A stretch of 64,000 bases of DNA. Origin: Hyphomicrobiales bacterium. GTDB lineage: Bacteria; Pseudomonadota; Alphaproteobacteria; Rhizobiales; Xanthobacteraceae. The stretch covers positions 18,390 through 82,389 of the forward strand of contig WHTM01000021.1 in the NCBI GenBank assembly GCA_009377755.1, written 5' to 3'. The translations under genes were made by a program, and so were the position numbers. Under the pieces are notes generated by a model. That model worked only from the letters and a program-made list of their open reading frames with translations, did no database searches and was not told the DNA's origin. Position 1 is the first letter of the stretch; each line of letters begins with the position of its first letter. Below are positions 46,474 to 56,293 of this stretch, one piece after another.

Positions 46474-47280
46474 TCAATCTGTAAGCGGTCTCGCCTGATT
46501 GCTTCTGCTGACCTTTCCGTCCCTCCAAGAATAGCTCGCCCAGCAAGCTTTCTCGCGGTTCGAGAGCTTGCAATTCGAGCTGTTCACCCAGACTTCGACT
46601 TTCGTGCCGTCCGACCGCTGCGACAGTGTCGGCTGACCGCCAAGGACCATGATCGGTTCCTGATAGTTGTTGCCGGAGACGGCGATGGCGATCTGGCATC
46701 CGCCATTTCCGCAAAACGCCGTCGCGGCAGCGCTGCACTGCAAGTTCTGTGGATTCAGGACATAGTCGGTCTTGCCATCGCCGTCGAAATCACCCGTCAT
46801 GATTTTGGGGCGGTCTGCTCCGGCGGCGAGGGCACCACCCAGTTTACGACACTGGTCCGTATAGCCAGTGATGATCGCTTCAACGGGCGCTGGTAGCGCT
46901 GATGGGGGGACGGCAGCAGCCTCGCTCTCCTGTTGCCGTACAGCTTTCATCGCTCTCTCGAAGTCGTCCCGCAGCGCCTTGATCCGGGCGTGATAGATTC
47001 GGCGCAAGCAGGCGGCGTCGCTGCCACATGCAGCCCGTCTTTTTAGAAAATCGTCCGCATCATCGTACCGCACGCCGTTTGTCCCCATATACATCGGTAC
47101 ACGACGATAGGCGAACCAGAGCGCGCCCATTTCAGTGTCACGTTCCGACAGATCGCGATGTTTGCAAATCGCAATCTCATCTGCCTCGCGTGCTTGAGTG
47201 CAGTCGAAACTGGCCGCTTGGACTGACATCGCAAAACCGGGAACCAAGAGAGCAGTAAACGCCCAAAGGATACGACACAT
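46474..47280 (-). CDS. LprI-like protein with a C-terminal VCBS-like calcium repeat
   Basis: This is a 268-residue protein with a signal peptide ending near VQAASFDC. Residues 24-110 match the lysozyme-inhibitor LprI N-terminal domain (FDCTQAREADEIAICKHRDLSERDTEMGALW and a later RRAACGSDAACLRRIYHARI). After an Ala/Pro linker, the C-terminal half has TGDFDGDGKTDYVLNP, a calcium-binding FG-GAP/VCBS loop, and four more cysteines. The combination suggests a secreted binding protein. The 265 bp between this gene and the lipase gene show no recognisable gene. Confidence 0.75.
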   Translation of the reverse strand: MCRILWAFTALLVPGFAMSVQAASFDCTQAREADEIAICKHRDLSERDTEMGALWFAYRRVPMYMGTNGVRYDDADDFLKRRAACGSDAACLRRIYHARIKALRDDFERAMKAVRQQESEAAAVPPSALPAPVEAIITGYTDQCRKLGGALAAGADRPKIMTGDFDGDGKTDYVLNPQNLQCSAAATAFCGNGGCQIAIAVSGNNYQEPIMVLGGQPTLSQRSDGTKVEVWVNSSNCKLSNREKACWASYSWRDGKVSRSNQARPLTD

Positions 47281-47721
47281 GATTTCAGCTCACCTTTCTG
47301 TCGCCACAGGCCCTGCAACACGGCGATAATATGCACTTTTCATCAAGAACGCGGGCCGCGCGCGAAAGGCGCGATCGCAATACAGAGAACGTCGGCGCAA
47401 CGCATTCGGTAAACCTTTACGCAACCGGCTGTCGACGTATCGACGGCATCCACCCCGAAAACGCAAAAGAAAGATGAACGAGTTGCCTAGAAAGCCGGGT
47501 ATGTCGTGATAGAAAGGCAAGTATAATTTCGACAGTAAGGTGGCTCGCACAGAAGGCGGAGGCCGAATGATCGATCCACTTCTATGAATCAGATTACAGT
47601 CTAATTCAGCTTATTCGTTCGATCCACAATATCTAAGCTTGTCAAACGCGCGCGTCAGGTATTGTCAGGTGAGTTGGCTTTCCGCTACCGAAAAGCCTGC
47701 CCACTTGAACTTGAGGCCGTC
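47281..47721. other. Intergenic region before lemA
   Basis: This is 441 bp between two divergently read genes. It is lower in GC than its surroundings, especially 47470-47640, and has TATAAT near 47521 (AGTATAATTTCG) as a possible -10 box. No gene was recognised on either strand. It probably holds promoters for both neighbours. Confidence 0.4.
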
Positions 47722-48321
47722 ATGACTGCATGCATTTCCCGAAGTCGTGCCGCATTCGCGGCTGTTTTCTTGGGCCTCGCGCTCTCGGGCTGCGGCTATA
47801 ACGCTATTCCGACCTTGGAGGAGCAAGCCAAGGCGAAGTGGGCGGATGTCCAGAACAACTACCAACGCCGGACAGATCTCATCCCCAATCTCATCGCCAC
47901 TGTGCAGGGCTACGCCAAACAGGAAAAGGACGTACTGACCGCCGTGGTCGAGGCGCGCGCCAAGGCGACACAGGTGAAGGTCGACGCTTCCCAACTGACC
48001 GATCCGGAGAAGCTGAAGCAATTCCAGGACGCGCAAAGCCACCTGTCCGGCGCGCTCGGGCGCCTGCTTGCGATCAGCGAGAACTATCCCGACCTCAAAT
48101 CGAACCAGAACTTCCTGGCGCTCCAGTCGCAACTTGAGGGCACCGAGAATCGCATCGCGGTGGCGCGCCGCGACTACATAGAGGGGGTGCGGGCCTATAA
48201 CACCGAACTCAAGACCTTCCCCGGACTGTTCTGGGCCTCAACCTTCTTCCGCTCCAACAAGCCGATGGCGGAGTTCGCGGCGAGCGACAGCGCACAGACG
48301 CCACCGCAGGTCAAATTCTAG
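47722..48321 (+). CDS. LemA family lipoprotein
   Basis: This is a 199-residue protein from ATG 47722 with lipobox LALSGC at about residues 18-23. The family block YNAIPTLEEQAKAKWADVQNNYQRRTDLIPNLIATVQGYAKQEKDVLTAVVEARAKA and FPGLFWASTFF near the C-terminus are typical. LemA proteins are helical membrane-attached proteins often next to TPM-domain proteins, as here. The role is unresolved; envelope stress is suggested for some. Confidence 0.9.
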   Translation: MTACISRSRAAFAAVFLGLALSGCGYNAIPTLEEQAKAKWADVQNNYQRRTDLIPNLIATVQGYAKQEKDVLTAVVEARAKATQVKVDASQLTDPEKLKQFQDAQSHLSGALGRLLAISENYPDLKSNQNFLALQSQLEGTENRIAVARRDYIEGVRAYNTELKTFPGLFWASTFFRSNKPMAEFAASDSAQTPPQVKF

Positions 48322-48445
48322 GGCATGACTCCGAGAAGTTGCTGGCTTTTCGGACAAGGTCATGCAGACCAACGAGCGAGAGCATGATCCGATTCTGACC
48401 GAACGGGCCATGCTTGAGCACGCTGCCGCGATCGAGGGCGCTAAA

Positions 48446-49228
48446 ATGATTGCAGGCCGCCGCTCCTCTCCCCTCGAATCGGGGGCGGCGCATTTTTTTA
48501 TCGTCGCGCTCGCATTGCTGTACGCCGGCCTTGCGGCCTTTGCCGTCACCTTTCCCCCGCTCACGGGCCGCATCGTCGATCAGGCCAATATCATCCCGGC
48601 TTCGACGCGCGCCGCCATCGAACCAAAGCTCGCCGAGCTCGAAGCCAAGTCCGGCATCCAACTCGTCGTCGCCACGGTAACTTCGCTTGAAGGGCAGGAG
48701 ATCGAACCCTACGCCAACGAGCTTTTCCGCACCTGGAAACTTGGTGAGGCGCAAAAGAACAACGGGGTGCTCCTGCTCGTCGCACCGAACGAGCGGCGGA
48801 TACGCATCGAGGTCGGATATGGGCTGGAAGGCACGCTCACCGATGCGTTGTCGAAGATCATCATCACCAACGCCATGGCACCGCGCTTCAAAGCCGGTGA
48901 TTTCGGCGACGGCATCCAACGCGGCGTCGACGACATTATCGCGGTGCTGACGACCGACGCCTCGGAATGGCAACAGCGTCCGTCACTGCGGTTGGACAAC
49001 CAACAGACTACCGATCCCCTGAGTTGGTTCTTAGTCGCGGGGCTGATCGCCCTGGTAACGCTACTGGTCGTGTCGCCGGGCTTCCGCTGGCTCTTCCTCA
49101 ACGTCGTGCTGAACATCCTGTTCAATTCCGGCGGCAGAGGGGGCTCATTGGGAGGACGTTGGGGCGGTGGTGGTTTTTCGGGCAGAGGAGGATCGTCGGG
49201 CGGTGGCGGGGCTTCGGGGAGCTGGTGA
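48446..49228 (+). CDS. TPM domain protein, YgcG type
   Basis: This is a 260-residue protein from ATG 48446, preferred because GAGGG lies 8 bases upstream; ATG 48362 is also open but covers repeat-like sequence. An N-terminal membrane helix is followed by the TPM_phosphatase domain: FPPLTGRIVDQANIIPASTRAAIEPKLAELEAKSGIQLVVATVTSL, VGYGLEGTLTDALSKIII, and FGDGIQRGVDDII. A second helix at about 215-235 precedes a Gly/Arg/Ser-rich end (GGRWGGGGFSGRGGSSGGGGASGSW). It lies between LemA and a second TPM gene. Confidence 0.85.
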   Translation: MIAGRRSSPLESGAAHFFIVALALLYAGLAAFAVTFPPLTGRIVDQANIIPASTRAAIEPKLAELEAKSGIQLVVATVTSLEGQEIEPYANELFRTWKLGEAQKNNGVLLLVAPNERRIRIEVGYGLEGTLTDALSKIIITNAMAPRFKAGDFGDGIQRGVDDIIAVLTTDASEWQQRPSLRLDNQQTTDPLSWFLVAGLIALVTLLVVSPGFRWLFLNVVLNILFNSGGRGGSLGGRWGGGGFSGRGGSSGGGGASGSW

Positions 49229-49839
49229 TGAGCATTTCAGCAGAGGATCGGGAACGCATTTCGCTCGCCATTCGCAGCGCCGAGACGAAGACCTCGGGTG
49301 AGATCGTCTGCGTGCTGGCCCAATCCTCGTCCGATGCCAAGGCGCTTCCCATCTTCATCGCGGCCCTTGTCGCGCTCGCGTTGCCCTGGCTTCTCGTGGC
49401 GCTCACGGCGATGCCGGTCCAGCGGATTTTCTTGCTTCAGATCCTCGTATTCGTCGCGCTGACCGTGCTGCTCTGCTTGCCACGCGTGCGCGTCGCGCTC
49501 ATGCCGCGCGCGGCACGCCGCGCCGTCGCCCATCGTGTCGCTATGGAGCAGTTCGTCATCCGGGGCCTCACACGCAAAAAGGACCGCACCGGTATCCTGA
49601 TTTTCGTCTCGCTTGCAGAGCGCTATGCGCGTATCGTTGCCGACGATGGCATCGCGGCTCGCGTACCGCAGCCGGAATGGCGGGGCGCCGTTGACGCGCT
49701 GGTCGTACACATGCACGATGGACGCGTCGCCGACGGGTTCATCAGCGCGATTGACATCTGTGCAACCATCCTCGCGACCCACTTCCCCCACACAGAGACG
49801 AGCCGCGATGAACTGCCCGACCGCGTGTATGTGATCTGA
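49228..49839 (+). CDS. Second TPM domain membrane protein
   Basis: This is a 203-residue protein from ATG 49228, which overlaps the stop of the previous gene (TGATG), so the pair is translationally coupled. It opens MSISAEDRERISLAIRSAETKTSGEIVCVLAQSSSDAKALP, the start of a TPM fold, then has two membrane helices at about 40-85, then a soluble part with FVIRGLTRKKDRTGILIFVSLAERYARIVADDGIAARV. This split TPM arrangement is known as the partner of YgcG-type proteins in proteobacteria. Confidence 0.82.
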   Translation: MSISAEDRERISLAIRSAETKTSGEIVCVLAQSSSDAKALPIFIAALVALALPWLLVALTAMPVQRIFLLQILVFVALTVLLCLPRVRVALMPRAARRAVAHRVAMEQFVIRGLTRKKDRTGILIFVSLAERYARIVADDGIAARVPQPEWRGAVDALVVHMHDGRVADGFISAIDICATILATHFPHTETSRDELPDRVYVI

Positions 49840-50373
49840 GCTTCGATCACACTAAGTCCCCGACCAGCCAAACAATGTCTCCAGGATGTGCTCCCCACGG
49901 AGCTTCCTGCTGGCTCAGGCAACGTATCAGGTCGAGAAGGTCGCGGGGCGCCGGGCCGAGATCTTGCGTGAAGCGGCAAACGCTGCAGACGCAAACTCAA
50001 CTGGCGCGGCCAGGCAAATCAGTTGTCGAAGATGGCGCTCCCGCGCGGGGAGCCGCACCGTATTCTAGCGCGCATTTGGGGCTCCCTAGGGGAAGAGGGC
50101 GGCGTCCTGGACCGCTGGACGAAGGGAGCTGCGGCGATTTCGTCACAGCACTTTCAACTTTATTATCGGTCAACTTTATAAATATTACCAACGTATTACT
50201 TCTTATATCTACTCCACATAGGCGCTTATCTATTTACGATTGCGCCTCGCCAGTCAATTTAATCTTACACCTTACGCCGACATGATCCACAAGAACTGCC
50301 GTGGACCGGACGAAGCCGTCCCCCAAGACGACCCGCCGATGCCAAGGACGTGTGTGATGCATAGGAGAGACTC
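49840..50373. other. Intergenic region with a low-GC tract before the YidB-OmpA gene
   Basis: This is 534 bp with no recognised gene. The first 300 bp are GC-rich. From about 50150 to 50280 the sequence becomes markedly AT-rich (TTTATTATCGG, TTTATAAATATTACC), unlike the rest of the window. This tract probably holds the promoter of the downstream gene and may be a site for a nucleoid protein or recently acquired DNA. Confidence 0.45.
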
Positions 50374-51777
50374 ATGTCGCTGTTCGACAATATCATCGAC
50401 GATGTCGCGACCCGATTTGGGCTCGGTGCCAAAGCAGGCCCGCTGCTGCGCGAACTCCTGCTGCTCATGACCGGTTCGCCGGGCGGAATCGGCGGCTTCA
50501 TCGACAAGTTCAAGTCAGCTGGTCTCTCTGGCGAAGCAAGTGGATGGCTCGGCAACCCCTATGGCACCGCTCTGTCGTCATCGCAGGTCGAGCAGGCCCT
50601 CGGCGGCAAGACCGTCGATACGATCGCGAAGAAGGTCGGCCTCACCGGCGCCGCCGCGTCCGCAGCCATCGGCTATCTCGCACCGAAAGTGATCGGCCAG
50701 CTGACGCCGGACGGGGTCGTCGGACCGGGTATTCCGAGCTCGGTCTCGGACTTTCTGCGCTCGTCAACCCAGGCAGGCACGGTCCGTCCGGAGCAGACAA
50801 TGCCCTATGGCGCCGGAGCCGCAAGAGCATCCGCGGGCCCAGGACGATGGATAGCTCCGTTGCTGGCATTGCTCGCGCTGGGCGGAATTGGCTGGTACTT
50901 CCTTGGCAATCAAACGCGGGCGCCCGTCGCGATAACGTCCGCGCCAGTTACGACAACGCCCGCGTCGGTCGTACCGTCGCGGCTGGCAATCAGCAATGAC
51001 AATGGCGTCGTCACCTTCTCCGGTACGGTCCGCGATCAAGCAGCCCGCACCTCAATCATCGACTCGCTGAATGGCGTGTTCGGCAGCAATGCGGTCAAAG
51101 GGGATATCGTCGTAGATCCCAACGCCGCGTCGACGCCGTGGCTCGCCAATCTGCGTAGCGCGCTCGAGCAATTCAAGATGCCCGGTCTACAGGCCGTGTT
51201 CGACGGCAACTCGCTCAATCTCGGCGGAACTGTCGGTGATGCGGACCGCGATCGCCTCCTCACCTCGCTTAAGTCGACCTTCGGTTCCTCCGGCCTGACA
51301 TTCGCCGCGGCGGATCGCATGTCGAGCCTCGTTTCCGACGCAACCAACAAAGCAACAGCCGCGCTCGCCGCGCTGGGCACGGGATTTCGAACAACGGCCC
51401 TGCTCGACATCCTCAACAAATCCATCATCAACTTCCCGACGGGTAACGCCGAGATTCCGGCGGTGAGCCGGGCGCTGCTGCAACAGGCGGCAACGCCATT
51501 CAAGCAACTCCCGGCCGGCACGGTCGTTGAGATCGGCGGCTACACCGACAACACGGGCGATCCAACCGCCAATCTGCAGCTGTCGCAACATCGCGCCGAC
51601 GCTGTGAGAAACGCGTTGATTCAGTCCGGCGTGAATCCCGGCATGCTGGTGGCGAAGGGCTACGGCAGCGCCAATCCGGTGGCGAGCAACGACACCGCGG
51701 AAGGCCGCTTCCAGAATCGTCGCATCGCATACCAGGTCTCAGACCGTAGTCGAGTGACTGAAGGATCGGGGAGGTGA
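50374..51777 (+). CDS. Fusion of DUF937 (YidB-like), membrane helix, BON-like and OmpA domains
   Basis: This is a 467-residue protein with ATAGGAGAG before ATG 50374. Residues 1-130 resemble YidB/DUF937 (MSLFDNIIDDVATRFGLG and GYLAPKVIGQLTPDG). A membrane helix at about 160-178 (IAPLLALLALGGIGWYFLG) follows. Residues 200-330 hold two BON-like modules (NGVVTFSGTVRDQAARTSIIDSLNGVFG and LNLGGTVGDADRDRLLTSL). The C-terminal OmpA domain has EIGGYTDNTGDPTANLQLSQHRADAVRNALIQSGV and QNRRIAYQV. It probably anchors to peptidoglycan from the inner membrane. The function of the fusion is unknown. Confidence 0.85.
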   Translation: MSLFDNIIDDVATRFGLGAKAGPLLRELLLLMTGSPGGIGGFIDKFKSAGLSGEASGWLGNPYGTALSSSQVEQALGGKTVDTIAKKVGLTGAAASAAIGYLAPKVIGQLTPDGVVGPGIPSSVSDFLRSSTQAGTVRPEQTMPYGAGAARASAGPGRWIAPLLALLALGGIGWYFLGNQTRAPVAITSAPVTTTPASVVPSRLAISNDNGVVTFSGTVRDQAARTSIIDSLNGVFGSNAVKGDIVVDPNAASTPWLANLRSALEQFKMPGLQAVFDGNSLNLGGTVGDADRDRLLTSLKSTFGSSGLTFAAADRMSSLVSDATNKATAALAALGTGFRTTALLDILNKSIINFPTGNAEIPAVSRALLQQAATPFKQLPAGTVVEIGGYTDNTGDPTANLQLSQHRADAVRNALIQSGVNPGMLVAKGYGSANPVASNDTAEGRFQNRRIAYQVSDRSRVTEGSGR

Positions 51778-52120
51778 CAAACAGCACCGCTAAAGGACCT
51801 TCGACATCAATAGCTTGTTATCGAAGATGGTGCGTCCTGGGGGTGCCGGATGAAATCGGACCAACGTTTCATCGGTCGGGCTATCCTGTATCTCCTCCTG
51901 CCCCTGCTCGATTTTCGCGGTTCAGAAATGGTTACAGTATTGCTATCTTAGGTGCTGCAAGTTCGCACGTAGGTCACGTATGATCCCATAGTCGCAGTGA
52001 CCGAGTGTGATTTTCCCGCACGCACTCTCAGACACTCCAGTTGCACTGAAGGAGGACGTGCAACGCAATTTTCATTATCAGGCTGGCAGATTGCGTGCTC
52101 GGACAGAGCCGACGACATTC
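51778..52120. other. Intergenic region before cyoA
   Basis: This is 343 bp with no recognised gene. It is the likely promoter region of the cyo operon. GTG 52007 and GTG 52058 are in frame with cyoA and would extend its N-terminus; 52058 is preceded by GGAGG with very short spacing. No redox regulator box was identified with confidence. Confidence 0.35.
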
Positions 52121-53026
52121 GTGACTCAAGCCCTTGCCCATCGACCGCACCGAACGGCAACCGCTTTGGCGGTCGCCGTGATGCTCAGCGGCTGCGGTCT
52201 AAGCGACGCCCCCATCATCAGCCCGAAAGGCCCTATTGCGCTGGCCGAGCGCGACCTCCTGTTCACCGCCACCGCCGTGATGCTGCTCGTGATCATTCCG
52301 GTCATCGTGATGACGTTCCTGTTTGCCTGGCGCTACCGGGCGTCGAACATGAAAGCGCGTTACGCTCCGAACTGGTCGTTCTCCATTCCTCTCGAGGCCA
52401 CCGTCTGGCTCATTCCGGCCGCGATCGTGATGGCGCTTGGCCACCTCCTGTGGAATGCCACACACAAGCTCGATCCGTACAAGCGACTAGACTCCGCCGC
52501 TGCACCGTTCGAGGTTCAGGTCGTCGCGCAAGACTGGAAGTGGCTGTTCATCTATCCCGAACAGCGGATCGCGTCGGTCAATGAACTGGCATTCCCCAGC
52601 GGCCGACCGCTCAGCCTGAAGATCACGTCCGACACGGTGATGAACTCGTTCTTCATTCCAGCGCTGGGCGGACAGATCTACGCGATGGCCGGGATGCAGG
52701 CGCGACTGCATCTGCTTGCGGACCAGCCGGGGCGGTTCACCGGCCGCAATACGCAGTACAGCGGTGACGGATTCGCGGATCAGCACTTCGAGGCGATTGC
52801 TGCATCGAAGCCGGACTTCGAGAACTGGATCGCGAAGGTCAGACAATCGCAAGACACGTTGGATGCAGCCGCCTATCGCGCGCTCGCCGCGCCGAGCATC
52901 GCGCATCCGGTGACCTACTATTCCTCGGTTGCGCCCAACCTGTTCGAGACGATCCTCGCGAAATACAGGGGCCACAAAGCACGCGACCATCAGCAGGCCG
53001 CCGAAGCGGCCAACCGGAAATTCTGA
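52121..53026 (+). CDS. cyoA: Cytochrome bo3 ubiquinol oxidase subunit II
   Basis: This is a 301-residue lipoprotein from GTG 52121, chosen because it gives a normal signal with lipobox VMLSGC; GTGs at 52007 and 52058 are alternatives. Two membrane helices (about 40-110) precede a cupredoxin domain with [28 protein letters not shown] and [25 protein letters not shown]. The CuA ligands of cytochrome c oxidases are absent, as expected for a quinol oxidase. A C-terminal COX_ARM-type region follows. Its stop overlaps cyoB. Confidence 0.93.
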   Translation: MTQALAHRPHRTATALAVAVMLSGCGLSDAPIISPKGPIALAERDLLFTATAVMLLVIIPVIVMTFLFAWRYRASNMKARYAPNWSFSIPLEATVWLIPAAIVMALGHLLWNATHKLDPYKRLDSAAAPFEVQVVAQDWKWLFIYPEQRIASVNELAFPSGRPLSLKITSDTVMNSFFIPALGGQIYAMAGMQARLHLLADQPGRFTGRNTQYSGDGFADQHFEAIAASKPDFENWIAKVRQSQDTLDAAAYRALAAPSIAHPVTYYSSVAPNLFETILAKYRGHKARDHQQAAEAANRKF

Positions 53027-55059
53027 TGCTCGGGAAGCTCACCATCGACGCGCTGCCGTTCTACAGCTGGGTCGCCATGGGCGGCGCTGTCGTCACGGTG
53101 CTTGGCGGGCTTGCGGTCGCCGCGACGATCATGCGGCTCGGCGTGCGCTACACGTGGAGCGAATGGCTCACCACCGTCGACCACAAGCGCATTGGCATCA
53201 TGTACATCATGCTGGCGCTGGTGATGCTGCTCCGCGGCTTCGCCGACGCGATCATGATGCGCGCCCAGCAAGCGGTCGCGTTTAACTCCGACGGCTACTT
53301 GCCGCCGGACCACTTCGACCAGATCTTCAGCTCGCACGGCACCATCATGATCTTCTTCATGGCGATGCCGTTCCTGAGCGGACTGATGAATCTCGTGGTG
53401 CCGCAGCAGATCGGCGCGCGCGACGTGGCGTTCCCGTTCATGAACTCGGTCAGCCTATGGCTGAGTGCCGCCGGCGCCGGCCTTGTGCTGATCTCGCTCG
53501 TGATCGGCACCTTCTCGACGGCCGGCTGGACCGGCTATCCGCCCTATTCGGGCCTCGAATACAGCCCGGACGTCGGCGTCGACTACTGGATATGGGCGGT
53601 GCTGATCGCCGGCGTCGGCTCGACGCTCACCGGCATCAATTTCATCGTGACGATCCTGAAGCGGCGTGCGCCGGGCATGACCCTGATGCGCATGCCCTTG
53701 TTTACGTGGACCGCGTTCTGCACCAGCGTGCTGATGACCTTCGCGTTCCCTGCCCTCACGGTCGCGTGCGCACTGCTCGCACTCGACCGCACCTTCGGCA
53801 TGCACTTCTTCACGAATACCGGGGGCGGCAACCCGATGAACTACATCAACCTGTTCTGGATGTGGGGCCATCCGGAAGTCTACATCCTGATCTTGCCGGC
53901 CTTCGGCATTTTCTCGGAAGTGGTCGCCACGTTCAGCCGCAAGCGGCTGTTCGGCTACGCGTCGCTGGTCCTGGCGACGGCATCCATTGCCATCCTCTCG
54001 TTCACGGTATGGCTGCATCATTTCTTCACGATGGGCGCGGGCGCCAACGTCAATGCCGTGTTCGGGATCGCAACCATGGTGATCGCGGTTCCGACCGGGG
54101 TGAAAGTGTTCGACTGGCTGTTCACGATGTTTCGCGGCCGCATCGAGTTTCACCCATCGATGCTGTGGACGCTCGGCTTCATCGTCAGCTTCGTGATCGG
54201 CGGCATGACCGGCGTGCTTCTCGCCCTGCCCCCCGCCGATTATCTCATGCACAACTCTGTTTTCCTCGTTGCGCACTTCCACAACATGATCATTCCCGGC
54301 GTGCTGTTCGGCTATTTCGCCGGTTACATGTACTGGTTCCCGAAGGCGTTCGGCTTCAAGCTGAACGAGCAGTGGGGAAAGCGGTCGTTCTGGTGCTGGG
54401 TCATCGGGTTCTATCTCGCATTCATGCCGCTCTACGTGCTGGGCTTCATGGGCATGCCGCGCCGGATGGAGCACTATAACGCGCCCGAATGGCAGCCCTA
54501 CCTAATCGTCGCGATGCTGGGCGTGTGCATCATCCTGCTCGGGATCGTCTGCATGATCGTCCAGATCATGGTCAGCATCCGGCAACGAAACAAGGCGCTG
54601 GATCTCACCGGCGACCCGTGGAACGGCCGTACTCTCGAGTGGCTGACCTCTTCGCCGGCGGCGCCATACAATTTCGCGGTGCTGCCGGAGGTGTGCGATC
54701 GCGACGCTTTCCACGACATGAAGGTACACGGCATCGCATACCGCAGACCGGCGCGATATGAAGACATCGAGATGCCGAAGAGTACGGCCGCCGGTGTCCT
54801 GCTCGGCGCGTTCGCGTTCCTGCTCGGCTTTGCCATGATCTGGCACATTTGGTGGCTGGCCATTGCGAGCGCGCTGGCGGCCGCGGCCACCTTGATTGCG
54901 CGCGGCTGCAACGACGATACCGAGTATGTCCTGCCGGCCAGCGAAGTGCAGCGGATTGAGGACGGGCGCTATGAGGTGATGGCGAGCATCGTTCGCGCGG
55001 GTGCGACGGAGGGCGAGCCGGTCGCGGCAAGGAAGCCCTCGCTGGAGCGCGCGACATGA
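53026..55059 (+). CDS. cyoB: Cytochrome bo3 ubiquinol oxidase subunit I
   Basis: This 677-residue haem-copper oxidase with about 15 helices reduces oxygen to water and pumps protons. Ligand motifs are visible: [11 protein letters not shown] (Cu-B His and cross-linked Tyr), [10 protein letters not shown] (two Cu-B His) and VAHFHNMII (haem His pair). The quinol-site residues in [17 protein letters not shown] and [12 protein letters not shown] (Arg, Asp, His) match the E. coli enzyme. Its ATG shares bases with the cyoA stop. Confidence 0.97.
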   Translation: MLGKLTIDALPFYSWVAMGGAVVTVLGGLAVAATIMRLGVRYTWSEWLTTVDHKRIGIMYIMLALVMLLRGFADAIMMRAQQAVAFNSDGYLPPDHFDQIFSSHGTIMIFFMAMPFLSGLMNLVVPQQIGARDVAFPFMNSVSLWLSAAGAGLVLISLVIGTFSTAGWTGYPPYSGLEYSPDVGVDYWIWAVLIAGVGSTLTGINFIVTILKRRAPGMTLMRMPLFTWTAFCTSVLMTFAFPALTVACALLALDRTFGMHFFTNTGGGNPMNYINLFWMWGHPEVYILILPAFGIFSEVVATFSRKRLFGYASLVLATASIAILSFTVWLHHFFTMGAGANVNAVFGIATMVIAVPTGVKVFDWLFTMFRGRIEFHPSMLWTLGFIVSFVIGGMTGVLLALPPADYLMHNSVFLVAHFHNMIIPGVLFGYFAGYMYWFPKAFGFKLNEQWGKRSFWCWVIGFYLAFMPLYVLGFMGMPRRMEHYNAPEWQPYLIVAMLGVCIILLGIVCMIVQIMVSIRQRNKALDLTGDPWNGRTLEWLTSSPAAPYNFAVLPEVCDRDAFHDMKVHGIAYRRPARYEDIEMPKSTAAGVLLGAFAFLLGFAMIWHIWWLAIASALAAAATLIARGCNDDTEYVLPASEVQRIEDGRYEVMASIVRAGATEGEPVAARKPSLERAT

Positions 55060-55661
55060 ACCTGCCGGCCGTCATTCCAGCGCTTCCGCACGCGGATCGA
55101 GCCGAGGCTTACGAGCAGAGGGCTTTCGGCTTCTGGCTCTATCTGATGAGCGACGCGCTCATCTTCGCCCTGCTGTTCGCGACCTATGTGGTGATGGCGC
55201 CCAATACCGACGGCGGCCCGACCGGGCAGACCTTGTTCAGCCTTTCGCGGGCATTCGTCGAGACGCTGTTGCTGCTATTCAGCAGTGCTGCCTTCGGTGT
55301 TGCGGCTGTGGCGATGGCGGCCGGCAAGAAAGCTGAGGTCCTAAGGTGGCTTCTCGTTACGTTCATCCTTGGCCTCGCCTTCGTCGCCATGGAGATCGAT
55401 GAATTTCGCGGCATGGTGCTCGCCGGCGCCGGACCGGACCGCAGCGGGTTCCTCTCGGCATTCTTCACGCTGGTCGGCACGCACGGACTGCACGTGAGCG
55501 CGGGCCTGATCTGGATCCTGGTGATGATCGGCCAGATAGCGGTCAAGGGCCTGACGGCGCCGGTCGCTTCGCGGCTGTCGCGCCTCGGGCTGTTCTGGCA
55601 TTTCCTCGACATCGTCTGGGTCGGCATCTTCTCCGTCGTGTATCTGCCCGGAGTTATGTGA
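55056..55661 (+). CDS. cyoC: Cytochrome bo3 ubiquinol oxidase subunit III
   Basis: This is a 201-residue protein with five membrane helices, overlapping cyoB by an [28 protein letters not shown] at the N-terminus and [23 protein letters not shown] are the conserved Cox3-like segments. The C-terminal [21 protein letters not shown] completes the family match. It stabilises subunit I. Confidence 0.95.
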   Translation: MNLPAVIPALPHADRAEAYEQRAFGFWLYLMSDALIFALLFATYVVMAPNTDGGPTGQTLFSLSRAFVETLLLLFSSAAFGVAAVAMAAGKKAEVLRWLLVTFILGLAFVAMEIDEFRGMVLAGAGPDRSGFLSAFFTLVGTHGLHVSAGLIWILVMIGQIAVKGLTAPVASRLSRLGLFWHFLDIVWVGIFSVVYLPGVM

Positions 55662-55981
55662 ACATGCAGCACGAAAACGCCGAGACCGGTCACGGACTGA
55701 GTCCCTACATCACGGGCTTGGTGCTGGCGCTGATCCTGACGGCGATTCCCTTCGCGCTGGTTGCGACGGGCCTGTTGCCGAAGCCGGCCACGCTGAGCGC
55801 CATCATGGCCGCTGCCGTGGTGCAGATCCTCGTGCACCTACGCTATTTCCTGCACCTCGATCTGAAATCCACTCCGCGCGAAAACCTGTTGGCGCTCCTG
55901 TTCGCGGCCGTCCTCATTTTCTTCATGGTCGGCGGCACATTCTGGATCATGGTCGACCTGCACCACAGGATGATGATGTAG
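55658..55981 (+). CDS. cyoD: Cytochrome bo3 ubiquinol oxidase subunit IV
   Basis: This is a 107-residue protein from GTG 55658, with GGAG close upstream and a 4-bp overlap with cyoC; ATG 55664 is the alternative. Three membrane helices include TGLVLALILTAIPFALV and ILVHLRYFLHLDLK, the typical CyoD His-rich loop, and a last helix ending in FWIMVDLHHRMMM. No cyoE (haem O synthase) follows, so it must be encoded elsewhere. Confidence 0.93.
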   Translation: MNMQHENAETGHGLSPYITGLVLALILTAIPFALVATGLLPKPATLSAIMAAAVVQILVHLRYFLHLDLKSTPRENLLALLFAAVLIFFMVGGTFWIMVDLHHRMMM

Positions 55982-56293
55982 CGTCCGTCCGCGGAACATC
56001 GAGAGGCTTTTTTGCCACGTCGCCAGACAGGCGCAAGGCGAACAGCACTGTCCGGTTCGTTCCTGCTTGCGAGGTCGAAGTTGTGCGCGCGCCCTGCAGG
56101 CACAATACGTACCAATCTAGATAACTATCCTTCAACAAAGCCGATCTGGAATTTTCAATTCTGCCGACCTGTTTCATGCACTGTTAATTCGATCGCCGAA
56201 TACTTCCCGTGATCTCGGGAGCTTCTGACCGAAGGAAGCACGCGAGTCCATTCGCGAAATGCGGACCATGAGGCGGTGTCGCGAGGAGAGGTC
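55982..56293. other. Intergenic region, cyoD to molybdenum hydroxylase
   Basis: This is 312 bp without a recognised gene. An AT-rich stretch around 56100-56200 may contain the promoter for the hydroxylase operon. No clear terminator or operator was identified. Confidence 0.35.

Noticed and set aside
53455..54479. Long frames on both strands inside cyoB
   Set aside because: Both are alternative frames of a well-supported oxidase gene and have no recognisable features.
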